From positions 2,749,227 to 2,813,226 of the forward strand of contig NZ_CP101161.1 in NCBI RefSeq assembly GCF_024298865.1: 64,000 nucleotides of DNA, read 5' to 3'. The position numbers and the translations under genes were made by a program. The notes under the pieces were generated by a model that worked only from the letters and a program-made list of their open reading frames with translations, was not told where the DNA came from and did no database searches. This stretch comes from Halorarius halobius. GTDB taxonomy: Archaea > Halobacteriota > Halobacteria > Halobacteriales > Haloarculaceae. Below, in pieces: positions 1 to 8,074 of this stretch (positions within the stretch are counted from its first letter, which is position 1; each line of letters starts with the position of its first letter).

Positions 1-912
1 GACTGCGAGTGGCCGGAACCGCTGGCCACCTCCTTTCCCGGCCCGCAGTTCGGGAGCGACGTGCTGACCGAGAAACTGGACGCCGGCGGCCGCCCCGGAC
101 TGGCGACGGTCCCGAAGCCGAAGGTCGGCCTGCCGACCGAGGAACACGCCCGCGTCGGCTACGAGGCCTGGACCGGCGGCGTCGACCTGCTGAAGGACGA
201 CGAGAACCTCACCGACCAGAACTTCAACCCGTTCGAGCGCCGGGTCACCCAGTCGTTCGAGATGCGCGACCGCGCCGAATCCGAGACGGGCGAGCGGAAG
301 GACTACCTCGTCAACATCACCGCCGAGACCGACGAGATGGTCCGCCGCGCCGAGTACGTCGACGACCACGGCGGCGGGTTCGTCATGGTCGACATCATCA
401 CCGCCGGCTGGTCGGCGCTCCAGACGGTGCGGCGCCGCACCGAGGACCTCGACCTCGCCATCCACGCCCACCGCGCGATGCACGCGGCGTTCGACCGCCT
501 CGACCACCACGGCGTCTCGATGCGCTGTCTCGCGCAGTTCTCGCGGCTGGCGGGCGTCGACCACCTCCACACCGGCACCGTCGGCCTCGGCAAACTGGCG
601 AACGAGGACACCGTCGGCATCAACGACTGGCTCAAGTCGGACCTCTACGGGATGACCGACGTGTTGCCGGTCGCCTCCGGCGGCCTGCACCCGGGCATCG
701 TCGACACCCTGCTCGACCACACCGGTCCCGAGGTGATGGTGCAGGCTGGCGGCGGCATCCACGGCCACCCCGACGGGACGAAGGCCGGCGCGCAGGCGCT
801 CCGTGCGGCGGTCGACGCGTGGACGGACGGGGAATCGCTCGACGCCCGGGCGGAGGACGTCCCCGCACTGCGGACGGCGCTCGACAAGTGGGGCACCGAG
901 TCGCCACGGTAG
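1..912 (+). CDS. rbcL: Form III ribulose-bisphosphate carboxylase, large subunit (5' end outside window)
   Basis: This enzyme carboxylates ribulose-1,5-bisphosphate to two 3-phosphoglycerates; in archaea it serves nucleotide salvage rather than a Calvin cycle. The frame is open from base 1, so 303 residues are seen and the N-terminal domain lies upstream. Visible in fragment numbering are the KPKVGL substrate/acid-base lysines (K39, K41), GGVDLLKDDE with the lysine that is carbamylated (K65) and the Mg ligands D67/E68, an HAHRA active-site histidine, HTGTVGLGKL (loop 6 lysine), and ASGGLHPG that binds a phosphate. A GTG at 61 is internal and not the start. Only 12 bases separate its stop from the convergent channel gene. 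Nucleoside-breakdown genes at 51-59 kb could feed this pathway. Identity is very secure; the physiological role is from knowledge of the family. Confidence 0.95.
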   Translation, partial: DCEWPEPLATSFPGPQFGSDVLTEKLDAGGRPGLATVPKPKVGLPTEEHARVGYEAWTGGVDLLKDDENLTDQNFNPFERRVTQSFEMRDRAESETGERKDYLVNITAETDEMVRRAEYVDDHGGGFVMVDIITAGWSALQTVRRRTEDLDLAIHAHRAMHAAFDRLDHHGVSMRCLAQFSRLAGVDHLHTGTVGLGKLANEDTVGINDWLKSDLYGMTDVLPVASGGLHPGIVDTLLDHTGPEVMVQAGGGIHGHPDGTKAGAQALRAAVDAWTDGESLDARAEDVPALRTALDKWGTESPR

Positions 913-924
913 CGCGGCCGGCCG

Positions 925-1569
925 TTACGGGCTCGCGCCGTCCGCCGTCTCGATGCTCTCGACGAGCCGCGAGTTCAGCGTCGCCGTGATGGGAACGAGC
1001 AGGAGCCAGCTGAGCATCGCCCACGACGGGTCGACCGCGGCGACGACTATCGAGAGAAGGAACACGATGGGCGAGGCCAGAAACCGGGCCGCCTGAATTC
1101 CGACCAGCCGCGAGGTGAGTCCCGCTTCGAGCAACCGTTTGCGCGAAGCGTACAGCCAGAGCACCGCGAGCGAGAGGCCGGTGAGTGCGAGCAGTGCGGC
1201 GATGAACGACACGCCGAGCTGGTCGGGGTACGTGCTGAACACGCTGGCCCCGTAGGGGACGAACGCGACGAACAGCAAGAACAGCAGGTTCAGCCAGAGG
1301 ACGCCCTGGTCGTGCTCCTCGATGTGGACGAACACTCGCCGGTGGAGAATCCAGTAGTTCCCGACGACGAGGAAGCCCACCACGTAGCCGACGAACGGCA
1401 CCCACTGGTCGAAGACGACGGCCTGGATGCGCGCCGTCTCCGTGCCCAGCGGCGCCTCGGGTACAGTGATTTCGAGCACCAGCAGCGTGATTGCGATGGC
1501 GATGACGCCGTCCGAGAGTGCGAGCAGTCGGTCGGTCTCCGCGGCCTCGCGCTGGAACGAGAGGGCCAT
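925..1569 (-). CDS. TMEM175-family (DUF1211) potassium-channel-like membrane protein
   Basis: This 214-residue protein has about six hydrophobic segments. The first helix carries RLLALSDGVIAIAITLLVLE (from residue 14), matching the R...FSDG signature of TMEM175-like proteins, where an isoleucine/leucine gate in this helix makes the pore of bacterial and archaeal K+ channels. Length fits the single-repeat prokaryotic form, which acts as a tetramer. It is transcribed leftwards towards rbcL and lies between two genes of unrelated function, so it is probably monocistronic. Potassium conduction is a family inference; haloarchaea depend on very high cytoplasmic K+, so a leak or repolarising channel is plausible, but some DUF1211 members have no proven channel activity. 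Confidence 0.8.
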   Translation of the reverse strand: MALSFQREAAETDRLLALSDGVIAIAITLLVLEITVPEAPLGTETARIQAVVFDQWVPFVGYVVGFLVVGNYWILHRRVFVHIEEHDQGVLWLNLLFLLFVAFVPYGASVFSTYPDQLGVSFIAALLALTGLSLAVLWLYASRKRLLEAGLTSRLVGIQAARFLASPIVFLLSIVVAAVDPSWAMLSWLLLVPITATLNSRLVESIETADGASP

Positions 1570-1617
1570 GATGCGTGGCTACGTCGCCATCCATCAACAG
1601 TGTGAGCCCCGTGGAGC

Positions 1618-3408
1618 TCAGTCGTCGGCGGGCGCCAGTTCGCTCTCCAGTTCCGCCGGGTCGACCCGGCCGTAGCGGGCGATAGCGTCGAACCCCGCCA
1701 TCCCGGAGCGGTCGCCGCTGGTGACGCCGTACGCCTCGTCGGAGCCGAACCGGTCATTGACGAAGAACTCCGCGACCAGGGCCTTCCGCGCGTCGTCGTC
1801 CTCGTCGATGTTGGTCTGGGCCTCGTCGAGCAGGACGGCGGCCGTCACCACGTCGAAGAGGAGGTCGGCCAGCCGTTTGGCGTGGTACTGGGCGTACTCC
1901 TCGTCCTCGCTGGCCATCGTGAGGAGCGCCTCCTGGAGTTCGGCGAACCGCTCGTCCACGTCGTCCGCGAGGTCGGCGAGGAACGGGTGGTCCACGTCTA
2001 GCAAGTCGCGGACGTGCGGCAGGAGCGCCTCGTGGGCGGCCTCCCGGTTGAGGACCCGGAGCACGTCGAGCGAGAGGATGTTCGAGGTGCCCTCCCAGAT
2101 GGGAAGCACCTGCGCGTCCCGAAGGAGCTGTTCGGTCGTCCAGCCGTTGACGTAGCCGTTGCCCCCGAGCACCTCCATCGCGTAGGAGGCCGTGTCGACG
2201 GCCATCCGCGCGGTCTTGTACTTGGCGACGGGGACGAGCAGTCGCATCAGTTTGAACGCCGTCTCGGGGTCTGGGGCGTCCTCGCGGGGGGAGTCCGCGC
2301 GCATATACTGGTCGTAGAACTTCGTCGCCTCGAACGTGAACGCCGCCGCGGCCTCGTAGTCGACGGTCATCTCCACGAGGTCCCGCTGCATCAACGGGTA
2401 CTCCTGGATGGTCTCGCCGAACGCCTCGCGGTTCGCCGCCCGGACCTTCGCTTCGACGAGCGAGCGACCCATGTTGCCGACGGCGCCGGTGGCGTTCGTC
2501 AGCCGCTCGAAGTTCATCATCTCGGCCATCGCCCGGAACCCCTCGCCCTCCTCGCCGACGAGATACGCCTCCGCGCCCCGGAACTCGATTTCGCCCGTCG
2601 GGACGTTCTTCGTGCCGAGTTTGTCCTTCAGCCGTCGGAACAGCGAGTCGTTCAACTCGCCGTCCGGTTTCACGCGGGGGACGAGGAACAGCGACAGCCC
2701 TTCGGTGCCGTCGGGTGCGTCGGGTGTGCGAGCCAGCGCCAGCGCACCCTGTGCGTCGATGTTCGAGCAGAACCACTTCTCGCCGTACAGTTCGTACGTG
2801 CCGTCGCTTTGCGGTTCCGCCCGCACCTCGTTTGCGCCCACGTCCGAGCCACCCTGCTTCTCGGTGAGGAACATCGCGCCCTCGATGTGGTCGTCGAGTT
2901 CGGCGGCCGTGAGCCCCTGGAAGTAGTCGTCGAGACTCCCGTCGTCGAACTTCTCGAGGACGATGGCCGCGCCGGTGGTCATCGACGCCGGGCAGACGAA
3001 CCCCGCGCCCACGAACGACAGCAGGGTCTGCTGGGTCAGCGTGTGGACGAGCCCGACCGGTTCGTCTCGGTCCGGCGGCGCGTGGAATGCGTCGTGGGTC
3101 AAGCGGAACTCCTCGTAGGCGGTGCGTTCGAGTTCCTCTATCTCCGCCGGATACTTCACCTCGTTGCGCACCTCTCCGTGCCGGTCGTACGTGCGCAGTT
3201 CCATTCCGGTCCGGTCGGCCTCGGCGGCGGCGTCCGCGAGTCGGTGGCCGGTGGCGTGACCGAGTTCGGAGAGGTCGGCCTCGGCCCACGCGAACTCCTC
3301 GTCGGGGTAGACGCGCTCGGCCTCGCCACGGAGCGTCGGGTCGAGGTCCCAGTAGTTGCAGTCGCGTCCCCGCTCGAAAGCGCCGAAGTCGATGGGGTCC
3401 GTCGCCAT
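1618..3408 (-). CDS. AidB-like long acyl-CoA dehydrogenase
   Basis: A 596-residue flavoprotein, longer than ordinary acyl-CoA dehydrogenases (about 380), with the AidB/long FadE layout. Landmarks are MFLTEKQGGSDVGANEV in the FAD/acyl-binding middle domain, WFCSNIDAQ, NFERLTNATGAVG on the helix that carries the base in isovaleryl-CoA dehydrogenase, EVLGGNGYVNGW, and PIWEGTSNIL, whose glutamate aligns with the classical MCAD catalytic base. A C-terminal helical extension of about 150 residues follows. It probably oxidises an acyl-CoA to the enoyl-CoA with electrons passed to ETF; true AidB proteins have weak activity and DNA binding, so the substrate is open. The start at 3408 (MATDPIDFG) is preferred over 3435. 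The divergent neighbour is a crotonase, the next beta-oxidation step. Confidence 0.85.
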   Translation of the reverse strand: MATDPIDFGAFERGRDCNYWDLDPTLRGEAERVYPDEEFAWAEADLSELGHATGHRLADAAAEADRTGMELRTYDRHGEVRNEVKYPAEIEELERTAYEEFRLTHDAFHAPPDRDEPVGLVHTLTQQTLLSFVGAGFVCPASMTTGAAIVLEKFDDGSLDDYFQGLTAAELDDHIEGAMFLTEKQGGSDVGANEVRAEPQSDGTYELYGEKWFCSNIDAQGALALARTPDAPDGTEGLSLFLVPRVKPDGELNDSLFRRLKDKLGTKNVPTGEIEFRGAEAYLVGEEGEGFRAMAEMMNFERLTNATGAVGNMGRSLVEAKVRAANREAFGETIQEYPLMQRDLVEMTVDYEAAAAFTFEATKFYDQYMRADSPREDAPDPETAFKLMRLLVPVAKYKTARMAVDTASYAMEVLGGNGYVNGWTTEQLLRDAQVLPIWEGTSNILSLDVLRVLNREAAHEALLPHVRDLLDVDHPFLADLADDVDERFAELQEALLTMASEDEEYAQYHAKRLADLLFDVVTAAVLLDEAQTNIDEDDDARKALVAEFFVNDRFGSDEAYGVTSGDRSGMAGFDAIARYGRVDPAELESELAPADD

Positions 3409-3479
3409 GTCGTACTCTGTTGCTGTGGCCCGCAATCAACGTTCGGTTCGACCCACCGACAACTTCCAGCGCGACTTTC

Positions 3480-3492
3480 CTCGTTCAACGAG
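3480..3492. promoter_or_regulatory. Inverted repeat in the dehydrogenase/crotonase divergent promoter
   Basis: A perfect 6-base inverted repeat with one central base, CTCGTTCAACGAG, sits about midway between the divergent start codons (3408 minus, 3553 plus). Its form and place suit a dimeric regulator controlling both fatty-acid genes. No regulator gene lies beside it, so the assignment is positional only. Confidence 0.3.
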
Positions 3493-3552
3493 TTTCTCGT
3501 TTTACCCGTTCCAAAAGAGGCTTCATGTGGGGGTGTCACGCTCCCCGTACGT

Positions 3553-4359
3553 ATGGTATCCGGCGACGAACTCACGAACGAGGACCTCGCCGTCGATGTC
3601 GCCGACGACGGGCTCGTGATACGGGCGACCATCGACCGCGCGGACCAGCGCAACGCCTTGAACGACAACGTCATCGGCGGCCTCGAGGAGGTGCTGGCGG
3701 CCGCCGACGGGGGTGACGCCCGCGTCGTCGTGATTCGCGGCGCCGGCGGCACGTTCTGTGCCGGCGGCGACATCAAGAGCATGGCCGGCAACATCGGCCA
3801 GGGCCCGATGGCCTACCGCGAGGGCTTTTCGGGGATGGCGACGCTCATCGAGGAAATCGTGGACACGAACGCGCTCGTCGTCGCCGCCGTCGAGGGGTAC
3901 TGTCTCGCCGGCGGGATGGGCCTCGCGGCCGCGTGCGACGTGATTCTCTCCTCGGACGAGGCCACCTTCGGCACGCCCGAGACGGACATCGGCCTGTTCC
4001 CGGCGCAGGCCTTGGTTCCCATCATGCGGACGGTCAACGAGAAGCAGGCGCTCCACCTGCTTTTCACCGGTGAACACATCGACGCCGACGAGGCGTACGA
4101 CATCGGCTTCGCCACGGACGTGGTCGACGCCGACGCCTTCGAGGACGAACTCGACGAGTTGGTCGACTCGCTGGCGAACTCCTCGCCGGTGATGATAGAG
4201 ATGGGGAAGCAGGCGTACTACGACCAGCGGGACATGTCGTTCGACGGGGCCCTCTCGCACATGAAGGAGGTCATCTCGCTCATCGCGATGAGCGACGACA
4301 CCGAGGAGGGCATCAACTCGTTCCTGATGGACGAGGAACCCGACTGGAAGGGCCGATAG
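3553..4359 (+). CDS. Enoyl-CoA hydratase/isomerase family protein (crotonase fold)
   Basis: A 268-residue crotonase. RNALNDNV and GTFCAGGDIK (residues 67-75) form the CoA and oxyanion-hole region. Of the two glutamates used by classical enoyl-CoA hydratase, the second is present (E144 in FGTPETDIG) but the first is replaced by glycine (G124 in LAGGMGLAAACD). One-glutamate crotonases are often isomerases, dehydratases or lyases, so hydration of a 2-enoyl-CoA should not be assumed. The start is the ATG at 3553; a longer in-frame opening upstream overlaps the dehydrogenase antisense and is not coding. It is followed after 36 bases by a beta-keto acid cleavage enzyme, suggesting one transcript for acyl/keto-acid breakdown. 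Confidence 0.85.
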   Translation: MVSGDELTNEDLAVDVADDGLVIRATIDRADQRNALNDNVIGGLEEVLAAADGGDARVVVIRGAGGTFCAGGDIKSMAGNIGQGPMAYREGFSGMATLIEEIVDTNALVVAAVEGYCLAGGMGLAAACDVILSSDEATFGTPETDIGLFPAQALVPIMRTVNEKQALHLLFTGEHIDADEAYDIGFATDVVDADAFEDELDELVDSLANSSPVMIEMGKQAYYDQRDMSFDGALSHMKEVISLIAMSDDTEEGINSFLMDEEPDWKGR

Positions 4360-4395
4360 CACAGCATCTGACCGACATCCACCGATACCACACCC

Positions 4396-5280
4396 ATGCA
4401 ACAGGACTCAGTCAAGGGGAACGACCCCGACAAGGCAATCATCTCGGCAGCGCTCACCGGCGCGCTCACGACGCGCGACCAGTGTGAACACATCCCGTAC
4501 ACGCCCGAAGAGATAGCGGAGGACGCCGCACAGGCCCGCGAGAACGGTGCGGCCGTCGCGCACATCCACGCGCGCACGGAGAACGGCTCTCCCACGTTCG
4601 ACGAGGAGGTGTACCAGGAGATATACGACGAGGTTCGCGACCGGACGGACATCCTCATCAACTTCTCGACGGGCGCGCTCCACGAACCCGCCGAGTCGCG
4701 CATCGAGTACGTGAAGGGCGTCGAACCGGACATCGCGGCGCTCAACATGGGTTCGATGAACTACTCGAAGTACTCCGACTCGCGGGACGACTTCGTGTTC
4801 GACATGGTGTTCGAGAACCCGTTCGGCGAGATTCGGGACATGCTTCAGGCGATGAACGACGCCGGTGTGAAGCCCGAACTGGAGTGTTTCGACACCGGAC
4901 ACATCGGCAACATCCGACCGTTCCTCAAATCCGGGGAACTCGAACATCCCATCCACTTCTCGCTCATCATGGGCGTGCTCGGCGGTATCCCCGCCAGCAT
5001 CGAGAACCTCGCGCATCAGGTGCGCCAGCTACCCGACGACGCCAACTGGCAGGTCATCGGCATCTCCCGCGACCAGTGGGAACTCGTCGGCGGCGCGCTC
5101 TCGATGGGCGGGAACGTCCGCGTCGGCCTCGAGGACAACTTCTACAAACCGAACGGGGAGATGGGCACGAACCCCGAACTCGTCGCGGAGGCCGCGGACC
5201 TCGCGGCGAAGGTCGGTCGCGACACCGCGACGCCCGCTGAAGCGGCCGAGATAATGGAGATAGACGCGCCGCACCTGTAG
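4396..5280 (+). CDS. Beta-keto acid cleavage enzyme (BKACE, DUF849 family)
   Basis: A 294-residue TIM-barrel enzyme of the family typified by 3-keto-5-aminohexanoate cleavage enzyme, which condenses a beta-keto acid with acetyl-CoA to give acetoacetate and a new acyl-CoA. Zinc ligands are visible as HIHAR (H56, H58) and the glutamate of VRVGLEDN near residue 247; GMGTNPELV and FDTGHIGNI are further family blocks. The N-terminal strand IISAALTGALTT matches the family start. It follows the crotonase by 36 bases and its stop touches the stop of the convergent MFS gene. The keto-acid substrate cannot be read from sequence; candidates include dehydrocarnitine, beta-ketoadipate-like acids and lysine fermentation intermediates. 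Confidence 0.88.
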   Translation: MQQDSVKGNDPDKAIISAALTGALTTRDQCEHIPYTPEEIAEDAAQARENGAAVAHIHARTENGSPTFDEEVYQEIYDEVRDRTDILINFSTGALHEPAESRIEYVKGVEPDIAALNMGSMNYSKYSDSRDDFVFDMVFENPFGEIRDMLQAMNDAGVKPELECFDTGHIGNIRPFLKSGELEHPIHFSLIMGVLGGIPASIENLAHQVRQLPDDANWQVIGISRDQWELVGGALSMGGNVRVGLEDNFYKPNGEMGTNPELVAEAADLAAKVGRDTATPAEAAEIMEIDAPHL

Positions 5281-6558
5281 TCAGTCGTCGACGGCCGCGG
5301 TCGCGTCCTCCCGGTCGCTCCCGGCGTGGCGGCCGTCGAGACGGAGTCTCCCCACGAGCGCCAGCCCCGCGAGCACCGGCACCGCGACGAACATCGCGGA
5401 CGCCTCGACGCCGTAGACGGACAGCACCTGCGCGCCGACGACGCTGGCGGCGACGGCGCCCACCTGCGACAGCGAGAGGATGACGCCGGCCATCGTTCCC
5501 ACGTGCGCGGCCTCGATGTCCGCGAGTTCGCCCGGCAGGAGATAGAACATCGCGTTGAGGCCGCCCCCGAACAGGCCGGCGACGGCCATCCCGAGCACGA
5601 ACGCCGGCAAGGAGGGCGCGAACCCGGTGAGCAGAATCCCACCCGAGAGGCCGACGATGCCCATGTTGAGCCCGAGGCGTCGGCTGTACCGGTCCGAGAG
5701 CACGGGGAGTCCGACGGCGCCGACGGTGGCGAGATACAGCGGCGTCCCCAGCACGACTTCGGGGACGGCGTAGGCGTGGGCGTCAGCGAACTCGGGGAGG
5801 ACCGCCAGCGAGCCGAGGATGGCCCAGAACGCCAGCGCCGACAGCGCGACCGCCCACGGCGTCGACGGCGACCGCATGACCGCCGGCAACGACTCCCGCA
5901 ACGGGACCCGCTCGTCGGTGGTGAACGCGGCGCCGGTGTCGGGGTTCCGCGGCCGCTCCTCGCCGCGCGGTGAGCGCACGAGCAGGAGCCACAGCAGGCC
6001 CGCCGCGGCTGTCAGCCCGCCGTACAGCATGAACACCGCCTGCCACGTCCCGAGCGTTCCGAGCGCGACCCCGGCCGACAGCGACAGCGCTAGCCCCGAC
6101 GCGAGCGTGTTGCCCGACATGAGGATTCCCTGTCCGAGTCCGAGCTGGCCGCTCGGGAACCACTCGGTGACGACCTTGATGAGGTTGGGATTGACGAGCC
6201 CCATCCCGACGGCGGCGACGACGCTGACGAGTAGCTGGCCCGCCAGCGACGGCACGGCGAACCGCAGGACCGTGGCCGCGCCCGCGAGCACCGCGCCGAG
6301 ACCGACGACGAACCGGACGGGGTACTTGTCGCCGAGCGCGCCGCCGGGCAACTGGGTGAAGACGAGGCCGAAACTGATGGCCGCGTACACCGCGACGACC
6401 CGCTGCCAGGGCGTCCTCAGGTCGGGCGCCATCGCCTGCTTCAGCGGCGGCACGGCCTGCCAGATGAGCGCGATGCAGGTCGCGTGGACGAGGAACGCCA
6501 CGAGGAGCACCACCCACCGATAGCGGACGCCGCCCTCCGTTCGCGGGGGCCCGGCCAT
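5281..6558 (-). CDS. MFS transporter
   Basis: A 425-residue carrier with twelve hydrophobic segments and a charged central loop (SPRGEERPRNPDTG) between the two six-helix halves. GGALGDKYPVRFV after the second helix is the MFS motif A position. The gene starts at 6558 (MAGPPRTEGGVRYRW). It converges with the keto-acid cleavage gene with no base between the stops and lies downstream of a second acyl-CoA dehydrogenase, so it may import or export a carboxylic acid handled by this block. Substrate is not predictable from sequence; the family ranges from organic acids to drugs. Confidence 0.85.
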   Translation of the reverse strand: MAGPPRTEGGVRYRWVVLLVAFLVHATCIALIWQAVPPLKQAMAPDLRTPWQRVVAVYAAISFGLVFTQLPGGALGDKYPVRFVVGLGAVLAGAATVLRFAVPSLAGQLLVSVVAAVGMGLVNPNLIKVVTEWFPSGQLGLGQGILMSGNTLASGLALSLSAGVALGTLGTWQAVFMLYGGLTAAAGLLWLLLVRSPRGEERPRNPDTGAAFTTDERVPLRESLPAVMRSPSTPWAVALSALAFWAILGSLAVLPEFADAHAYAVPEVVLGTPLYLATVGAVGLPVLSDRYSRRLGLNMGIVGLSGGILLTGFAPSLPAFVLGMAVAGLFGGGLNAMFYLLPGELADIEAAHVGTMAGVILSLSQVGAVAASVVGAQVLSVYGVEASAMFVAVPVLAGLALVGRLRLDGRHAGSDREDATAAVDD

Positions 6559-6704
6559 ACTGCGAGAGGTTCACACGCACGGGTAAAACTTGCCCCGGGT
6601 ATCTCCGAGTACTGAACACGTCGAGCGGCGGTGGTTTCGCCGTCGAGCATCCGCGAGAGCGGAGCGAGCCGCCGGGCTTTTTCGTGCAGATTTTTTGCGC
6701 GAGC

Positions 6705-6721
6705 GGTCGCCGCAGGCGACC
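6705..6721. other. Short perfect hairpin between acyl-CoA dehydrogenase and MFS gene
   Basis: GGTCGCC-GCA-GGCGACC forms a 7-base-pair stem with a 3-base loop. On the minus strand it follows a run of five T (6730-6734) just beyond the stop of the dehydrogenase at 6740. This may mark transcript ends or RNA processing between the two minus-strand genes. It is short and G+C rich, so chance is possible. Confidence 0.3.
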
Positions 6722-6739
6722 CGAGCGGAAAAAGGTGCG

Positions 6740-7906
6740 TCAGTAGGAGCGTTCCATCCCGAGTTCGTGTTCGCCGATGTAGTTGAGCACCATCTCGTTG
6801 GAGACGGGGGCCGTCTGTGTGAGCCGGAGGTTCTGCCAGATGTCGTACACCTCGTACTCGCGGGTGAACCCGTTGCCGCCGTGGGCCTGAATCGCTCGGT
6901 CCGCCGCCTCGGTGCCGAACCGCGAGGTGAGCAGTTTGGCGGCGTTGGCCTCCATCCCGCAGTCCTCGTCCTCGTCCCACTTCTTGGCGGCCTTGTAGGT
7001 GACCTCGCGGGCCGCCGTGAGTTTCGCGTACGACTCCGCGATGGGGTGCTGAATGCCCTGGTGGGAACTGATGGGAGCGCCGAACACCTCCCGCTCGTTG
7101 GCGTACTCGACGGCGAGGTCCACGGCCCGCAGACCGCCACCGAGCGCGGAGGCGGCGCCGCCGATACGCTCGGTGTTGAGCGTGTCCCACAGCAGGTAGA
7201 GGCCGCCGTCGACCGCACCGAGCACGTCCGACTCGGAGACGTGGAGGTCGTCGTAGTGGACCTGGTACTGTTTCTCGAACCACGGAACCGTCGTGTCGAG
7301 TTCCGACAGCGAGACGGCCTCGCGTTCGGCGGGGTCGTCCACGAGGAACAGCGTGACACCGTGGGTCGGGTTCGAGGGGTCGAACTCCGAGGTGCGGGCG
7401 ACCAGAAGCATCGTGTCGGCGTTCTCGACGCCCGAGATGAACGTCTTCTCGCCGTTCACGAGCCAGCCGTCCTCCGTCTCCTCGGCGCGGGTGTCGATGT
7501 TGAGCGTGTTCGTGCCCGCACGCGGCTCGGTCAGCGCCATGCAGAAGCGCATGTCTCCGTCCGCTATCTTCGGGAGATACTCCTGTTTCTGCTGTTCGCT
7601 CCCGTGGCGGGTGATGCCGATGCCGCCGAACACGGGCGTCAGGACGAACACGATGCCTCCCTGGCCGCCGCCCCGGGATAGCTCCTCGATGATGATAGTC
7701 ATCTCCAGCATCCCCATACCCTCGCCGCCGTACTCCTCAGGGATGGCGACCCCGAGCCAGCCGTCGTCCGCGAGCGCCTGCCAGTACTCCGTCGGGAACT
7801 CCTCCTCGTCGACGTGCTCTCGCCAGTACTCGCGGTCGAAGTCGCCCGCGATGTCGCGTACCGACTCGCGGATCATGTCGTGCAGTTCGGTCTCGCCGAG
7901 TGCCAT
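6740..7906 (-). CDS. Acyl-CoA dehydrogenase with relocated catalytic glutamate
   Basis: A 388-residue acyl-CoA dehydrogenase of standard length: N-terminal helical domain, MALTEPRAGTNTLN and ISGVENAD in the middle domain, and EREVFGAPISSHQGIQ plus AIQAHGGNGFTREYEV in the C-terminal domain. The MCAD catalytic motif YEGT is absent; the aligned C-terminal stretch reads RLTQTAPVSNEM. A glutamate is instead present in TLNTERIGGAASALG, where isovaleryl-CoA dehydrogenase carries its base. This suggests an enzyme of the branched-chain/alternative-base group, forming an enoyl-CoA and reducing ETF. The ATG at 7906 lies 25-33 bases from a core-promoter-like element; an in-frame codon at 7924 is less likely. 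It is divergent from the carboxyltransferase gene. Confidence 0.88.
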   Translation of the reverse strand: MALGETELHDMIRESVRDIAGDFDREYWREHVDEEEFPTEYWQALADDGWLGVAIPEEYGGEGMGMLEMTIIIEELSRGGGQGGIVFVLTPVFGGIGITRHGSEQQKQEYLPKIADGDMRFCMALTEPRAGTNTLNIDTRAEETEDGWLVNGEKTFISGVENADTMLLVARTSEFDPSNPTHGVTLFLVDDPAEREAVSLSELDTTVPWFEKQYQVHYDDLHVSESDVLGAVDGGLYLLWDTLNTERIGGAASALGGGLRAVDLAVEYANEREVFGAPISSHQGIQHPIAESYAKLTAAREVTYKAAKKWDEDEDCGMEANAAKLLTSRFGTEAADRAIQAHGGNGFTREYEVYDIWQNLRLTQTAPVSNEMVLNYIGEHELGMERSY

Positions 7907-7930
7907 GCCCCGTGTTGTACACACCCGCGG

Positions 7931-7939
7931 TTAGAGTTT
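7931..7939 (-). promoter_or_regulatory. Core promoter element of the acyl-CoA dehydrogenase
   Basis: On the minus strand this reads AAACTCTAA and lies 25-33 bases before the ATG at 7906, the place of a TATA box for a leaderless transcript. The same nine bases occur before the divergent carboxyltransferase gene at 8048-8056, both preceded by an A-rich BRE-like stretch. Confidence 0.45.
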
Positions 7940-8047
7940 TCTGCCGCAGATTCGCGGCCCGGGACCGACCCGGTGCCCCGAGAGAACCGCCCTGACCCAT
8001 AGATATTTGCCCCATCGCGGAAAACAGCACGGCACACGCGCGCCGAG

Positions 8048-8064
8048 AAACTCTAAACTAGAGT
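8048..8064 (+). promoter_or_regulatory. Carboxyltransferase promoter with embedded inverted repeat
   Basis: AAACTCTAA (8048-8056) repeats the element of the divergent dehydrogenase promoter. It overlaps a perfect inverted repeat ACTCTA-AAC-TAGAGT (8050-8064) ending 10 bases before the ATG at 8075. A dimeric regulator bound here would cover the core promoter and start site, so repression is the simplest reading. Confidence 0.45.
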
Positions 8065-8074
8065 CAAATTTACT

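Noticed and set aside
61-120. GTG at 61 as start of RuBisCO
   Set aside because: The frame is open upstream and bases 1-60 encode RuBisCO-like residues; the gene is cut by the window edge.
2014-3552. Long in-frame extension upstream of the crotonase (781-residue reading)
   Set aside because: It is antisense to the acyl-CoA dehydrogenase, rich in arginine/valine/histidine like other G+C shadow frames, and the crotonase family starts at 3553.
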